This document shows, one piece after another, positions 51,273 to 63,568 of a stretch of DNA of 64,000 bases (positions within the stretch are counted from its first letter, which is position 1; each line of letters begins with the position of its first letter). A program made the translations under genes and the position numbers. The stretch comes from Cymbidium sinense (lineage: Eukaryota; Streptophyta; Magnoliopsida; Asparagales; Orchidaceae). The notes under the pieces were generated by a model. The model saw only the letters and a program-made list of their open reading frames with translations, did no database searches and was not told the origin of the DNA. The stretch covers positions 48,183,648 through 48,247,647 of the forward strand of contig CM038221.1 of the NCBI GenBank assembly GCA_021442155.1. Reading direction: 5' to 3'.

Positions 51273-51439
51273 CTTTCAACTTAGTTGATTAAAGCTTCCA
51301 AAATTGGGAGTTCTTTTGACTTGATCTCTAACATTTGATGAATATGGGAGAAAATTTTTCTTGACACTTAAGGCTGTCTTTTCCTGCATAGCAATAGATT
51401 CTTTTTGTTCCTGTAAGAACCTGCAACTTAATAATGATA

Positions 51440-51852
51440 ATCGTGGATATATTCGGGGATTTCAGCGTAAAGCTCGATGTTAACCTGAATCATAATATAT
51501 TCGAGGATCTCATCTTATAACACGACGTTAACTTAAATAAACTTGACATAAACTAAAAATGCCCCTTATATTGCAGGGGAAATTCTAAAGCACATTTAGA
51601 AGAACTTTCAAGATGAAAATACACAAATACATTAATATTTGAATTGATATGCTCTTAAGAGGGTTTTAACATGTAACATTGATTTCCTCTATATATGTAA
51701 ATCTAAAAATGTCCCTTGTGTAACAGGGGAATTTTCATGAAAAAGGTTTTTTCATATGCAGTGAGTATATTTATTCAGGGATCTCGGCATGAAGTACGAT
51801 GTCGACCTAGATAGATATAATAAAAAAATGCCCCTATCTTGCAGGGGAATTT
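51440..51852. repeat. Three spaced hairpin-like repeats (CCCCT...AGGGG)
   Basis: 'tgccccttatattgcagggg' (near 51561), 'tgtcccttgtgtaacagggg' (near 51709) and 'tgcccctatcttgcagggga' (near 51828), each followed by 'aattt' or similar. Each has a self-complementary CCCCT/AGGGG (or TCCCT/AGGGG) stem around 8-10 bases. Interspersed are variants of 'gaggatctc...cgatgttaac'. They lie just past integrase in the element's direction. Confidence 0.65.
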
Positions 51853-51899
51853 TTATTTTACCTTGGGAATGTAGTCATCATGTATAATATTTTTTTAGG

Positions 51900-52942
51900 C
51901 ATCGACCATTAATTGGTGGTATTGGTCTTTCACCCTTTAGGTCAATGAGTTAGTATGCTCCTCCGTGGTACACTTTTTCAATGACAAAAGGGCCTTCCCA
52001 ATTAGGCTCAAATTTGCCACCAAATTTTTGATTGGGAATAATGGGTCTTCTCAGCACCAGGACCAATTCTCCTTTTTGGAATGTTCGAGGCCGCACCGTA
52101 TGGTCAAAAGCCCTGGACATTTTTGCTTAGTAAACTTCCAGATTTTGATGAGCTTGCAATCTAACTTTATCAAGCACGTCGAGTTCCTCCATCTTCAGAT
52201 GAGCATTTTGATCTTCAGTTAGATTGTATTGGATTGCTATTCGAAGTGAAGGCAACTTAACTTCGAGAAGAACGCTTGATTCCAAATACCAATGAATAGA
52301 GTGGCTTTAGGCGGCATCTTGTAGGTGGTTCGATACCCATAATGCCTCTATTCTTTAGTATGCCATTCTCTCTTATTTTTTAGTAAGGAATCTTCTTGAG
52401 CAGCTTGACTAATGTCTTGTTGAAGGCCTCCGCCAAATCATTTGATCTTAGATTGTATATCGAAGAGTATCACCAATCAATTTTTTGTCGATCGATGAAT
52501 CTATAAATCTTTGTATTTTTGAAAGTTGTTCCATTGTCAGAAATTATTCGGCACGTCACTCCTAATCTATAGACTACATTATGCGTAAAGAAGTTAATCA
52601 CTCGGTCAACTAACTTCTTTAAATGGGTTGGCTTTAGCCCACTTAGAGAAATAGTTAGTCACTGCTAGGATGAAGCGATGTTAAGTTGACGACGACAAAT
52701 CAATTGACCCAATTATATCTATACCCCAGACATTCAAATGGCCAACATGCTATTGTTGGGTGTAGTGGATTTGGAGGTTGATGGATTATATTTCCATGTA
52801 CCTGACATTCATGACACCTCTTAGCATGATTGATACAATCTCTCACCATAGATGACCAATAATAACTCATCCTTTTGATCTTTACTACCACTTTGGGACC
52901 CGACTGATGTGCACCACAAAGTCCTTCATGAACTTCAACCAT
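51900..52942 (-). pseudogene. Tat integrase, frame-broken
   Basis: The zinc-binding H2C2 region lies at 52942-52710, 'VHEGLCGAHQSGPKVVVKIK', 'YYWSSMVRDCINHAKRCHEC'. The core part follows at about 52640-52450 with 'TCRIISDNGTTFKN'. The C-terminal part lies near 52110-51900, with 'KFGGKFEPNWEGPF'-like residues and 'GERPIPPINGRCLK' in shifted frames. Integrase inserts the element cDNA. Stops and frameshifts throughout. Confidence 0.8.
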
Positions 52943-53454
52943 TTCACTTTGCTAGCTTCATCTGTATTTAGGCATCTTAGCCACATTTGTTCAAAGGATC
53001 TAGGATATAGAGTGTTGTTGACAAAAGCATAACATTCTCTTCTCGATTTGAGCTACCAGTGATTTATTATTTGGTAATTTGCCTTCTTTAAAGTGGTCGA
53101 TGAAGGGTTGCCTCCAATCATGTGACTCTTATACTATAAAGGCTTCATACTATTTTTATGAGGCAATATCATTCTTAGCTCTTCTTGGTATAACTCCTTG
53201 TTAATTTTGGGGAGTATGAGGAGCAACCTGAGTAGCATCCTACTATGTCGAATTTGATAAACCCTCTACCTACGGGATTGTTACTTTACTGGCTCTAGAA
53301 CTCATCGTGTAAATATGCCGATCATGACATAATCACCATTCATACTTGCCATCTTCTTAGCTAATTTTGCTAAGCAGTCGGCTTTACTATTATCAGATCG
53401 AGAGACTCGAGTTAGTGTGATATTTAGTATTTGTTTCATAAGCTCGAGGACTCA

Positions 53455-53753
53455 CTTGTGATAGAAAGCTAACTCAAGCTTGTTGATTTTATAGAGGCCA
53501 AGTACTTGATTTATAATAAGCTGAGATTCGCCAAAAATATGCAAGTTTTGAATGCCTATGAAAATAGCTTCTTCAAGACCTGCCACTAATGCTTCATATT
53601 TAGCTTCATTATTAGTTCTTGGCTCGGTCAATCCATATGATCATCTCATTATCCCTCATTCTAGTGTTATAAAAATGATGTCAATTCCTGCTCTTTCCCT
53701 TGAGAAATTTAGAGGTTTGACTTGTTTGATCGTTGAGGCTCCATCAAAGTACA
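53455..53753 (-). pseudogene. Second RNase H (aRNH), the Tat hallmark
   Basis: Reads 'MYFDGASTIKQVKPLNFSRE', 'GAGIDIIFITLE', 'LTEPRTNNEAKYEALVAGLE', 'IQNLHIFGESQLIINQVLG'. These are the acid blocks of an archaeal-type RNase H (FDGA, NNEAKYEAL, G-D-SQL). The third is GESQL here, so the usual aspartate is glutamate. This domain sits between RNase H and integrase in Tat elements. Two in-frame breaks were seen. Confidence 0.8.
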
Positions 53754-53989
53754 TTTATCAAATTTGTGATTTTTTTTTTCTTTCATGGATGAGCATAGTT
53801 TGCTCATCAGGAAAATCTTTATTTAGAGAAGAATCCACAAGGATGGGATGTGTAATTAGAAAATTTGCTAAGACTTATCCCTTCACTTCTTTCTGCAGAA
53901 CGTATGTGATATCAAATTATAGAATCAATACGCCCATCTTGCCAAGCGACCTATCAATGCTGGTCTTATCATTAAATACTTTAGCGGAT

Positions 53990-55270
53990 CAATCCTTGAG
54001 ATGAGAGTAATTTTATGAGATAACATATAATGACGTAGCTTTTGGACTGCAAAGATCAATGCCAAACAATGCTTCTCTATCGAAGAGTATCTCATTTATG
54101 CTCTTATTAATCTTCGACTGATATAATAATGAGCATTCTCTTTGCTTTCTTCATTGTGTTGTGCCAATAATGCTCCAAGGGACTCTTCTAATGTAGCTGT
54201 GTATAGAATGATGGACTTCCTAGGAGTAGGCACTGCAAGGATTGGTGGATTTAACAAGTAGCTTTTAATGCCATTAAAGGCTTCTTGGCACTACTTGTCC
54301 CATTTGAATGGAGCATCCTTCTTCATCAACCTTGCAAATGATTGATATCCTGATAGTTTGATATGAATTGACGGATGAATGCAAGCTATCCTTATAAAGA
54401 ATGGAGTTGATGGAAACTCTTCGGTGGAGGCATCTCCACAATTGCCTTGATTTTAGTAGGATCGATTTCAATACCTGTGACGATAATGTACCGAAATTTT
54501 GAGAGGATATTTGAATGCATATTTTAGAGGATTCATCTTGAGATCATATTTTGATTCTCTCAATACAATTCTCAAGTCTTCAAAGTGATTTTCATGATTT
54601 AAGCTTTTCACCACCAAATCGTCAACATAACCTCCACCTTGGAGAATCAACTCAAAAAAATATGTCATTCTTTGGTATGTAGCTCCAAATTTTTCAAACC
54701 AAATGTCATAATTATGCAACAATAGATGCCAATAGGTGTTCTGAATAATGCATGCTTTCATCTTCAGGTGCCATCTTGATTTGATTATATCTCGATGATC
54801 CATCCATAAATGAGATCATGTCATAGTTGAAAGTATTGTCCAATAGTAGTTTTGATATTTGAAGCGGAAAGTCATCTTTTGGACATGCCTTATTTAGATC
54901 TCGGAAGTCAATGCAGAGATGGATTTGGCCATTTTTCTACCTGACTAAGACAATGTTGGCTATCCAATCTACATATTCTCCGGATGAAGCCCGCTGAGCT
55001 TCTTAGTTTAATTACATTGTTCTTCAATTCCAATCTCATTCACCTAGGAGCTTGCTTAACACATCGCCATTTAATAGCTAGTTTATGAACCGCTACATGG
55101 GATAACTGGCATTTTAATATGTCCACAAAGCAATCCTCAATTCATAAAGAAGCATTTTTACTCTTCAACTTTCTCATCGTGAAGGGCACAAAGTTGGATG
55201 GGGATCATCCTCGCCTCCTAGGTTGATTTCTTTGAGTTCATCCATAGTAGCTATTTGTCCACCATCTTCA
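53990..55270 (-). pseudogene. Tat reverse transcriptase and RNase H, frame-broken
   Basis: In the minus direction: linker 'MDELKEINLGGEDDPHPT' (55250-55195), RT blocks including 'MDGSSGYNQIKMAPED'-like residues (about 54800-54760), the catalytic 'YVDDLVVKS' (54630-54603) and following 'RIVLRESKYDLKMNPLKYAF'. RNase H residues then include 'LEESLGALLAQHNEESKENA' and 'HYYISRRLI' (54205-54105), and later 'ALFGIDLCSPKAT'. It copies the element RNA into DNA. Multiple breaks. Confidence 0.85.
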
Positions 55271-56263
55271 AGTTCTTCTGCGCTTGTTTCTACTTCTTCA
55301 TCATTTGTGAGAAGAATTTCATGGAGATCATCTTCTTCGTCACTATTAGTTTTGATCTGAGCTTATATTATATTATAACAAGCTTTATTTTGATGAGATT
55401 TGTGGATGAACCCAAGACCTTTAGTGATAAACTTATCACTTCTTCATGATACTTGAGAGAACTTCTTTGGCTCCACATCTTGTTAAAGTTTTGAGTTCTA
55501 TGCTTAGTAGTTCCAATATGAATTCTAAGTTTATGCATCATTCTTCGTAATTTCTGTGGATAGTATATTGGTATTCTTATTGACTCTATCTCATCAAAAT
55601 TTTCATGTTGAGTGTGCTCAAGTTGTGAGGTGAGACTGATTTGTAAAATAGAGTTCCTGTTTTACCACTCTCACTCAACGGTGACACATAGAATGTTATC
55701 AATTCTTCAATATTATGAACCTCCAGTGGAGTGATTTCTTTAAAGTACTATTGAGGGATAGGTATAACTTTGAAGGAGTTCTCTGAGACTCCAAATGAGC
55801 TATCCTTCTTGATGCAATCATCGAACTCTATTTTCATAAGTAGATAAAAAATCATAAAAAAATCACTTATTTCATACTCTTTCTTGAAAGCTTATAAGTT
55901 CTCTTGAATATCTTCTTCTTCTTGTGTGTCACTTCCCAAATGAGGAACGATCTTCTTGATTTATGTAGAATCAAGTACTTTAGGAGAGTCATTGCTTCTT
56001 TTCTTCCTCTTTCTTCTGCTCTTTCACTTTGTGAAATTCCATTTTAGTTCTCAAGTGGATGCTACCGCTTCAAGAGGCTCTGGCATGGGCTTTTAGGATG
56101 AAGTATTTTGCATCTTCATAAATCTTTGCTTCATGGATGGAGAATGGTTGTAGGTTGCCAGAATTTGAACTCTTCTCTCCATCTCTAGTACTTCACATGA
56201 TAATTGATGGGACCATGCCATACTCATGCACCACCCAAGAGAGCTCTAAATGATGTATCAACA

Positions 56264-56569
56264 TTATGAAACTTCTATATATAAATCAAACTTGAGAGAA
56301 GAACCCAAGTTTTCTGCCTTTTCATTGAAATCATGAACCATCAACTTATCTCTCCCAAGATGTTGGATATCAAGTGATAATCCTCTTAATACCTTTAGAC
56401 TCATAAGATTGATAGAAGAACCTAGATCAATCAATATTCGGCTGATCGTGATGCCATCACTCTCTAATGTAATATATAGAGGGTGGTTGTGATCCATTGT
56501 TCCTAATAGAAGATCTTCTTCAGAAAATGTGATTACTGGGAGATCTTGAGTTTGCAATGATTCAGTCAT
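56264..56569 (-). pseudogene. Tat aspartic protease domain
   Basis: An open stretch of 101 residues: 'PVITFSEEDLLLG', 'HNHPLYITLESDGITISRIL', then 'IDLGSSINLMSLKVLRGL'. The active-site triad is D-L-G where families have D-T/S-G, so activity is doubtful. It processes the gag-pol polyprotein. It lies between gag (right) and reverse transcriptase (left). Confidence 0.8.
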
Positions 56570-57299
56570 GCACTTTTTTACAAAGTAAGCTTCATAACTT
56601 TTTGGATCTTTGAGAGCTGTATCAAAGTTTCTGGAGGTCTTTTGACATCAAGAGAGCCTCATACACACTCGCCAGTGTGGATCTTTCTATGTGATAGAAT
56701 ATTATAATATATCTTTCGCTGATTTAAGCTTTATTCTAGATTTTGGGAATGATATCTTCATTGACTTCAATTTGTTTGTCTTTGTATTTATTTATATTTC
56801 CCTATTTGATGAAGGTGGTAAGACTTTACCACTTTCAACCGAACTTGAATCACCTTATCTTGCCTGCATTCTTCTCAAGAGGTTTCTTCAAATTCCCTTC
56901 TTATTCTCGGAGGATTGACCAAAAGGGCTAGACTCATTTTTCAACTTCATACATTTCATGCATGATATCGATGAGTCGACTCTTCTCCATCGGAAAATAC
57001 ATATATCTTCATCTAATTATTCTTGTTGAGTCATTAAACAAAATTATGTTAACTTTCGTGCTCTTCTTGCTTTTCTATAAAATTTTGATGGATTGATCAG
57101 TGACTACCCTTATCATTTTGGAGTAATTGATGCTGAAGAACATCTAGCATCACATAGATGATTCGACATGTCTCTATTGGACAAGATGCACCATTATCTT
57201 CTTCTTTCGATTTGATAATGGGAAGTTTAGGCATAAAGTCAGCAAGCCTAAATGGTTGTCTTGCCAGATAGTGATACTCTTTTAAATTGTTAATGATCT

Positions 57300-59150
57300 T
57301 TTGAGTTGTAGTTCTCTTATCTTCTTTTTTTTCTTAGCTTCTTTGATTTATGAGTGCATTTAGTAGCTCCTCATGTGATGAAGTAGCCTTATCAGAATGC
57401 CATTGAGAAGCCCAAATACTTGGTTTAGGCATCTATCTTAAGTCCAATATAGGTTCAAGTGGTGATTTCCACTTAACACTAGGACGTCTTTTAGCTGCTT
57501 CAGCATTTTCATGGTCTTTTTGGAGACTACTATTTCCCATTCTTCAGTATGAACTGATTTCTCCTTCTTTGTCTTTGATGGATGATACGGAAGAGGACGT
57601 AATCATCCTTGTAGACTCTCTTTTTGGGTTGACTAGAACACTATCGGATAGTGTAAATTCACCTCACCGATACTTCATTTCTAGCCAATCTTTGAAGACA
57701 TAACAATCTTCGATAGGATGACTAATCATCCCATGATAGGGACAATAATTTGGATTACTGACTTGATGCTTCTTGCCTTTAATTTTAATTGTAAAAACTT
57801 TGACTACTTGTGAAATAATTTAGCCACACTGTCCCTTCTAAAGGAATAATCTTTGTTCATCTTTTTCTTAAGAGATGGCCACATTCGCTCATCATCTCTT
57901 GTTACTTATTTTGGACACTCCCCACCACTTGAAAAGTCTGAGGTTTAACATTGCCTCCGAATACTAAGTTTGACTGTGGATTAGAATAGATAGGCTTCTT
58001 TGCCTTATCATCATTGTACATCAGCTATTTTCCTTTATCCACATTATATATCACCTGCTTTTCGCCATTTGAGCTGTAGGAAGTGGGATGAATTTCATTT
58101 CTTCTCGAGTCTGAAGGTTTGTTTTTCTTTGCTTTATCTGCATAGACTTTAGACTTAGGACAATTCAGCTTTTTGAATTTAGCCACCTATCGAGCAAGTC
58201 CTGGAATGTTACAATCAACTCCATACATAGAAATGGTGCCATTTTATCATCCATATTGCCCATTAGCAATTGGATCACATGTTCTTCTTCAATTTGTTTC
58301 TCACTTTTCATTCTTAGTTACTTAATGACTTATAAATTTTGTCACTTTCATTTTTTTCTTTCAAAGGCAAGGTCGTGATTGATTTTCTCTTGCACTAATG
58401 AACCTCTTACAAATATCTCTAATTCAACAAAGTTTTAACCAAATCATTTGACAATTCAGATACCACAAGCGGTGAGGTCGGATCTTTAACCGACAAAAAA
58501 AGTAGTGCATCATTCCCTCCTATGTTACCACAAGTAGCCTTAAATTGGCTAGTTATTGCTTTGATTACCAAGCCCACGAAAGTATTAAATTTGACCGAGT
58601 AACCTTCGGTATGACACTTGATCATATAAGACCCTTACTCACCGCCTTTTCACCGCTCGAGCTTATGACTACCTTTATCTTTTCATTGATTATTGTTTCT
58701 AGCTAAACAGTTGTTATCACTCCAGGTGTACTAGCCAGATTTTGAATTATCGACTGAAAAGGTGGTTGGTTAACTTCATTCCTCGCTTCATGTGTAGCAT
58801 GCACTATAGGAGCTTGAGGTATTAGGTATAAGTATAGTTGTATTATTAGCTACTGTTGATTAGCAGACAAAATGGGTGCTGCATTTGATGTGATATTCTT
58901 TTACAACATATCCATCATGATATTCATTTGTACCATCATGTCATTCATCTTGGTACCAAGCTATGCAATTTCCTTATCTTTGACTTCCATTTGACGCTGC
59001 ATTTCTCTTTGCTCTCTAGTTAGCGCCACGACATCAACAAGTACAGGTTGTTCTTCTTCCTTTATTTCTTGCTGTTGTCCTGCTCCCTACTCATTTTCAA
59101 GGGAAGAACTTGACTGTCCTTCTCCTTGTGCATTTACAGTGCTATTTGTT
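57300..59150 (-). pseudogene. Tat gag, frame-broken
   Basis: The clearest block is the zinc-knuckle-like 'NYCPYHGMISHPIEDCYVFK' followed by 'DWLEMKYR' at 57757-57680, typical of Tat gag. Upstream in the element's direction, 58625-58419 reads 'IKCHTEGYSVKFNTFVGLVI' and 'PTSPLVVSELSNDLVKTLLN'. Near 59060-58900 lies a coiled-coil-like 'LTREQREMQRQMEVKDKEIA' with 'MNDMMVQMNIMMDML'. Many small indels. Confidence 0.75.
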
Positions 59151-60789
59151 GAACGACACTATGTGTATAAAAGTACTGATCATTTCTAGTTCAACCATAT
59201 AAATAAATTCAACACCCATGAACTCTTTCTTATTTTGATCTTCTTCTTCTTCATCTTCATCTTCAGTAAAGATTGAAGATCCATCTTCTACTTTCTTCTA
59301 TGAAGACTCTTCTTCATAATCAAATTCGTGGTTCCCGGATCCATGTTGTTGATGGTGATGAGCGAAAGTTCATCTATATCTCTAACCATATAGACAACTT
59401 CCACTTCCATAGTGTCCTCTTCATTATTTTCTTCTTGCACATGAATTTCATTGATTTCCTGGATCTGGTTCAATGTGTAAACAAACACTTTTCTATTAAA
59501 GGATCACGATCAAAGTCAATCTTCTCTTATGGGGTGAATCGATCGATGATGGGATCCCTTAGAGGATTCTTGAGGGTGTTGACCATTATGTCTTTCTTCA
59601 GTGATATCCCTTCTTTTAGGTATTCATTTTTGATGAGTTATTTTCAAGGCAGATTTTTGAGTATATGTATAAGATGTTACACCTCTTCCATTCTTCAAAG
59701 TTTCATTATGGGGCATTGGCCTCCATATCAGCTTATCCTTTCATCGGGACCTTTCGGCAGCGGATTCTTAGACATGCGGTCCAAGTGTCACACCCGATGC
59801 TCAAGCACTACTCGATGACTAGTTACCGTAAGAGATGGCAACCTCCTTTGTGGAGCTTCAGATTCTCAATCATAGCCTCCAAATCTTCTTTTCATTAAGT
59901 CTCTGTCCTTGGCTACTTTGAGAACTTTGTATTATGGTTGATAATATTTCATGTTGTCTCCTCTGTGGTGGTGGAGCTTGACGTTGTTGGTTCCAGAAGA
60001 TTATTTTACTTCACCAAGAGCTATTCCTTTTACCCATTTTAGATTATCAAAGTTGTGGGTGGAATACTCGTAGTATCGCTTGTTCACTAGTCATTTGGGA
60101 ATCCGAGCTCTCAGCTCAATTTCTTCTTCTTTCTGCCTTTCGGTTAATTTGCTAATGAGGAAGCTTCATGATCATGCTTTGTACAAAAGGTTCAACACAA
60201 AAGTAATTATACCATGAGGCATTAAAGACACAGCTTTCTCCCAATCGATGGTTTTTAGCTTTGCTTGTTTAAAAGAAGTTCTCTCTGGAGAACTCATTAA
60301 CAATGGTTGATTGCTTAACTAATTTGTGGCTAGTAAGAGCTTTAGTAAGAGTCATTCTAGCATGGCCTGATGAATGTACCACGGTGGGTACTTAGAGTTG
60401 TATTCTGATAGCAAGAAATTCTCAATTAAATTGTAGCTCCCATATCTCTTATGTTAATGACATTGGCTAGGGATGTTCATGCCTATTTGGGACAATGAAA
60501 GGAGTGCTCAGATCCATTAAAAAGTGAAAGATGAGGATTAGTAATTAGTAATTATTATTTCACCCAATACTTTTAGAATACAGAGGTACTATAGAACAAA
60601 ATAATAGTATAATAAAATATACTCTACAGAATAATTCATTCAACATAGAGCCTCATATATTTATTATTTGAATTTATTACACATTTAAATCACCATTTTA
60701 TTTTGAATTTTCAAAAATTTTTTGTACTTATAGTACATATATGACTAGCCAAAGATGGAAAAAAGAATCACATTCGGTGGTTGCAAAAA
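59151..60789 (-). other. Tat leader region and primer-binding area
   Basis: Between the right LTR and gag. An acidic, partly open frame lies at 59488-59288 ('QEENNEEDTMEVEVVYMVRD'), which might be a relic of the extra ORF some Tat elements carry, but I cannot recognise a domain. Just inside the LTR, on the minus strand of 60789-60765, 'tttttgcaaccaccgaatg' occupies the primer-binding position; no tRNA is assigned. Confidence 0.5.
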
Positions 60790-63012
60790 TGTGGGCTCCA
60801 AAATTAATTGACAATTGAAGAAAGTGGAAGAAGATTGTAATTTTAAAGGCAGATAGAATAGTAGATAAGACACTACCCAACGATTTCACCCTCATTTTGT
60901 GAGGACTTTAGATATGGTTCCAGGTTTCCTATAGGCGCAAGCCCCTATAGTTAATTACCCCTCTTAATGTAGAGAGAGAACTTTCGATTAAGGCTAGTCG
61001 TTAGGTCACTTAATGCGTAGCGTATAGTAGCAGCATATGGAGTTTAAAATTTGAGATTATGAAATTCATCATTTTAACTTAAAGTGGATGGTTGGGGGAA
61101 TGATGATGTGCCCGATCTAGATCCCATGGTTCCATCGTGATGTCACTGTCCTAATCTGACCCATAGAAGGATCCTTATCGGTAACACATGGGCTATCGTC
61201 AATCCTTGTAGACTAGGGTGGTGTTTGTTTAAGGTTTAAGTCTACCAGAACTCAAAGGCAGAGGAAACGGGGAGCATCTGGGGCAATGGATCATGTGAAA
61301 GGAGCCTGCCAAGAAGACTCTGGTCATAACTACATCATCTGTGGAGCCTATTGGCAAACCACACAGTTAGAGGACATGGGCCACGTCCTTACTGACATGA
61401 GATTAGTTGAGAGTGAATATAGTAGAACACTTGATTTGACATTGACTCATTTATGAGCTAGAGTTTTTTTATTTTATCACCTCTGACAAACAGTTGCTGA
61501 TGGTGAATTGATTGAGTTTTACTTTAAGTTTTTAATGATACAATTTCATTTAGACAACTTTTAGATTGATATTTGATTTAAGTTAATTTGGTTTGAGATT
61601 AGAATCACATTTTGATGTAGTATGTTCTCGGTTGAAATCACCATTCAACATAGCCATCATGGGAGTTATTGATTGACTTGAATATATTTAAGAACTTTAG
61701 ATCTTGTCAATTCTATTTAGCTCTTAACAGAGAATCAAATCTACTGCCACATGATAAAATTAGCTTCTCAGATATTTTAGTAAGTTGAAATTTTTATAAT
61801 ATATTTTTAAGTTTTGTTGACTGTAGACCCACCCAAGACTAAACCAGAAGAAACCAGCGTAGCATCCTCTTGAATCTAACATTCAAATGTCATTATGTAT
61901 TTGAGAATGCCTTAATTAATGCCTTCTATTCACTTGCTGTACATGTATGATGGAGACATTATAGATTTTAAAATATTACTCATACTTGGATTGCTTGTTG
62001 AATTTTTCAATTCTGAAATATCATTTGACATGTAGCTCTATAATTGTGTATTGAGTTTATCACAATTCTAATTCAAATTATACAGATTTTTATTGATTCA
62101 TTCAATGTATCATGTAGTGTAACTTGAATGATTATTGAAGGAGTTTGTATATACCCATTGTCAAGCTAGTTAATTACATTGTAAATCTCTTTATAAATTT
62201 CATTTGAATATCCTTAATCTTAGAACTAAGCACTTAGATATATCATAATTCTCATGTGCTTTAAATATAATTTCAAATATAGGATTTAGATGATCCTTTT
62301 AAAAGGCTACATTCATGAATGATCATGAGTTGCCTAATTAAACTTGTGCTTGTGAAAAAGCTATCAAATCGCACTTATTTTCAATTTGAAATTGGGCACT
62401 TGGATTTATCATCAATTATTGATCATTTGATATTTGATCAAGATTCTTACTTTTTTCGATATCCTTTACTCTTATAAGTTTGCTATCAGCCTCTCCAGGT
62501 TTCAACTAAAGTTTGTTTAGTTTTGTGAAGTTTGAAGAAAAGAGAACCTGCTCACTCAATAGCTTATGCAAATAATTGATAACTATTTCACATGAACATG
62601 TCTTCCTTCAATGTTCACGAAGGCTTTATCCAGTTCTTGGCATGAATCTTGTAGTGTGTTATATTTATGATTAGTTTCTTCAAGTAATTCTCAATTAAAA
62701 TTGGCGATTATTAAATCCATTATGAATATCATTCCAAGTTTGATTTCTTTTTAAATTGATTTTAAATTTTGAGACTTTGCACTTTCATATTGTTTCATTG
62801 TTTATGTGTTTTCTTCTTTTTAATGACTTTTGATTCTTCCCCTTTTTATCTAAGTTTAAAATTGACAACACAATATTTGCTAGGGCGACATTTAATAGAT
62901 ATTGGTTTTCTTACCACAATGAGCATAGCGGTGTCTTCGCGACATAGCCAATTTTTCATCTTATCTCGCCCTGATGAGCACAATGAGGCCTTCAAATTTG
63001 TAAGAAACACAA

Positions 63013-63018
63013 GCACAT

Positions 63019-63110
<92 letters not shown>
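63013..63110. repeat. (CA)n(AT)n microsatellites in LTR
   Basis: (AC)n at about 63017-63034 running into two AT tracts separated by 'cacat'. The matching place in the left LTR (48320-48345) has only a short AT run, so the tract expanded or contracted after the LTRs diverged. Confidence 0.9.
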
Positions 63111-63111
<1 letters not shown>

Positions 63112-63495
63112 ATATTATTTCTCTGAGATGATAAGAAAGGGAGAATCGACCAATTGATGATGATGTTCTAGGAAAAGTCGAGAGAGAGAGATAAGGGAGA
63201 GGAGAAGAACTTCTAATGATGATGTTCCTCTCAGTTGTGAAAGGAAAGGTCAAAAGGAGGTAGAAAGGGAGATCTTTGGAAACCAGAGAAGAACCCACCT
63301 AATGTTGTTCCTCCAATGGAATTGGAAAGGCGATGAATAGGATGCAGAAAGAAAGAACCCATGATGTTCTTCTCAATTCACGATCAGCAGATTTAAAATT
63401 GAATTAAGGAAATGGGGAATTTTCAGATTGAGAAAATGAGGGAATTTGAAAGTGGATTTTCGGTTAGGGCTTGGAGGGTGATTTTCGATTTTGGC

Positions 63496-63568
63496 TTTTG
63501 AGAGGGAAAGAGAGAAGATGAAGAAGAGAAGAAGAAGGAGGAAGAGGAAGAAGAAGAAGGAGGGAGAT
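63496..63568. repeat. Polypurine (GAA/GAG)n tract in right LTR
   Basis: Counterpart of 48776-48840, almost purely G and A on the plus strand and a few units longer. Confidence 0.85.

Noticed and set aside
53552..54004. 150-residue plus-strand open frame
   Set aside because: It is antisense to the Tat aRNH and RNase H region, whose minus-strand motifs explain the sequence.
59273..59818. 181-residue plus-strand open frame
   Set aside because: The longest plus-strand frame in this region, but antisense to the Tat leader/gag region; no recognisable domain and atypical composition.
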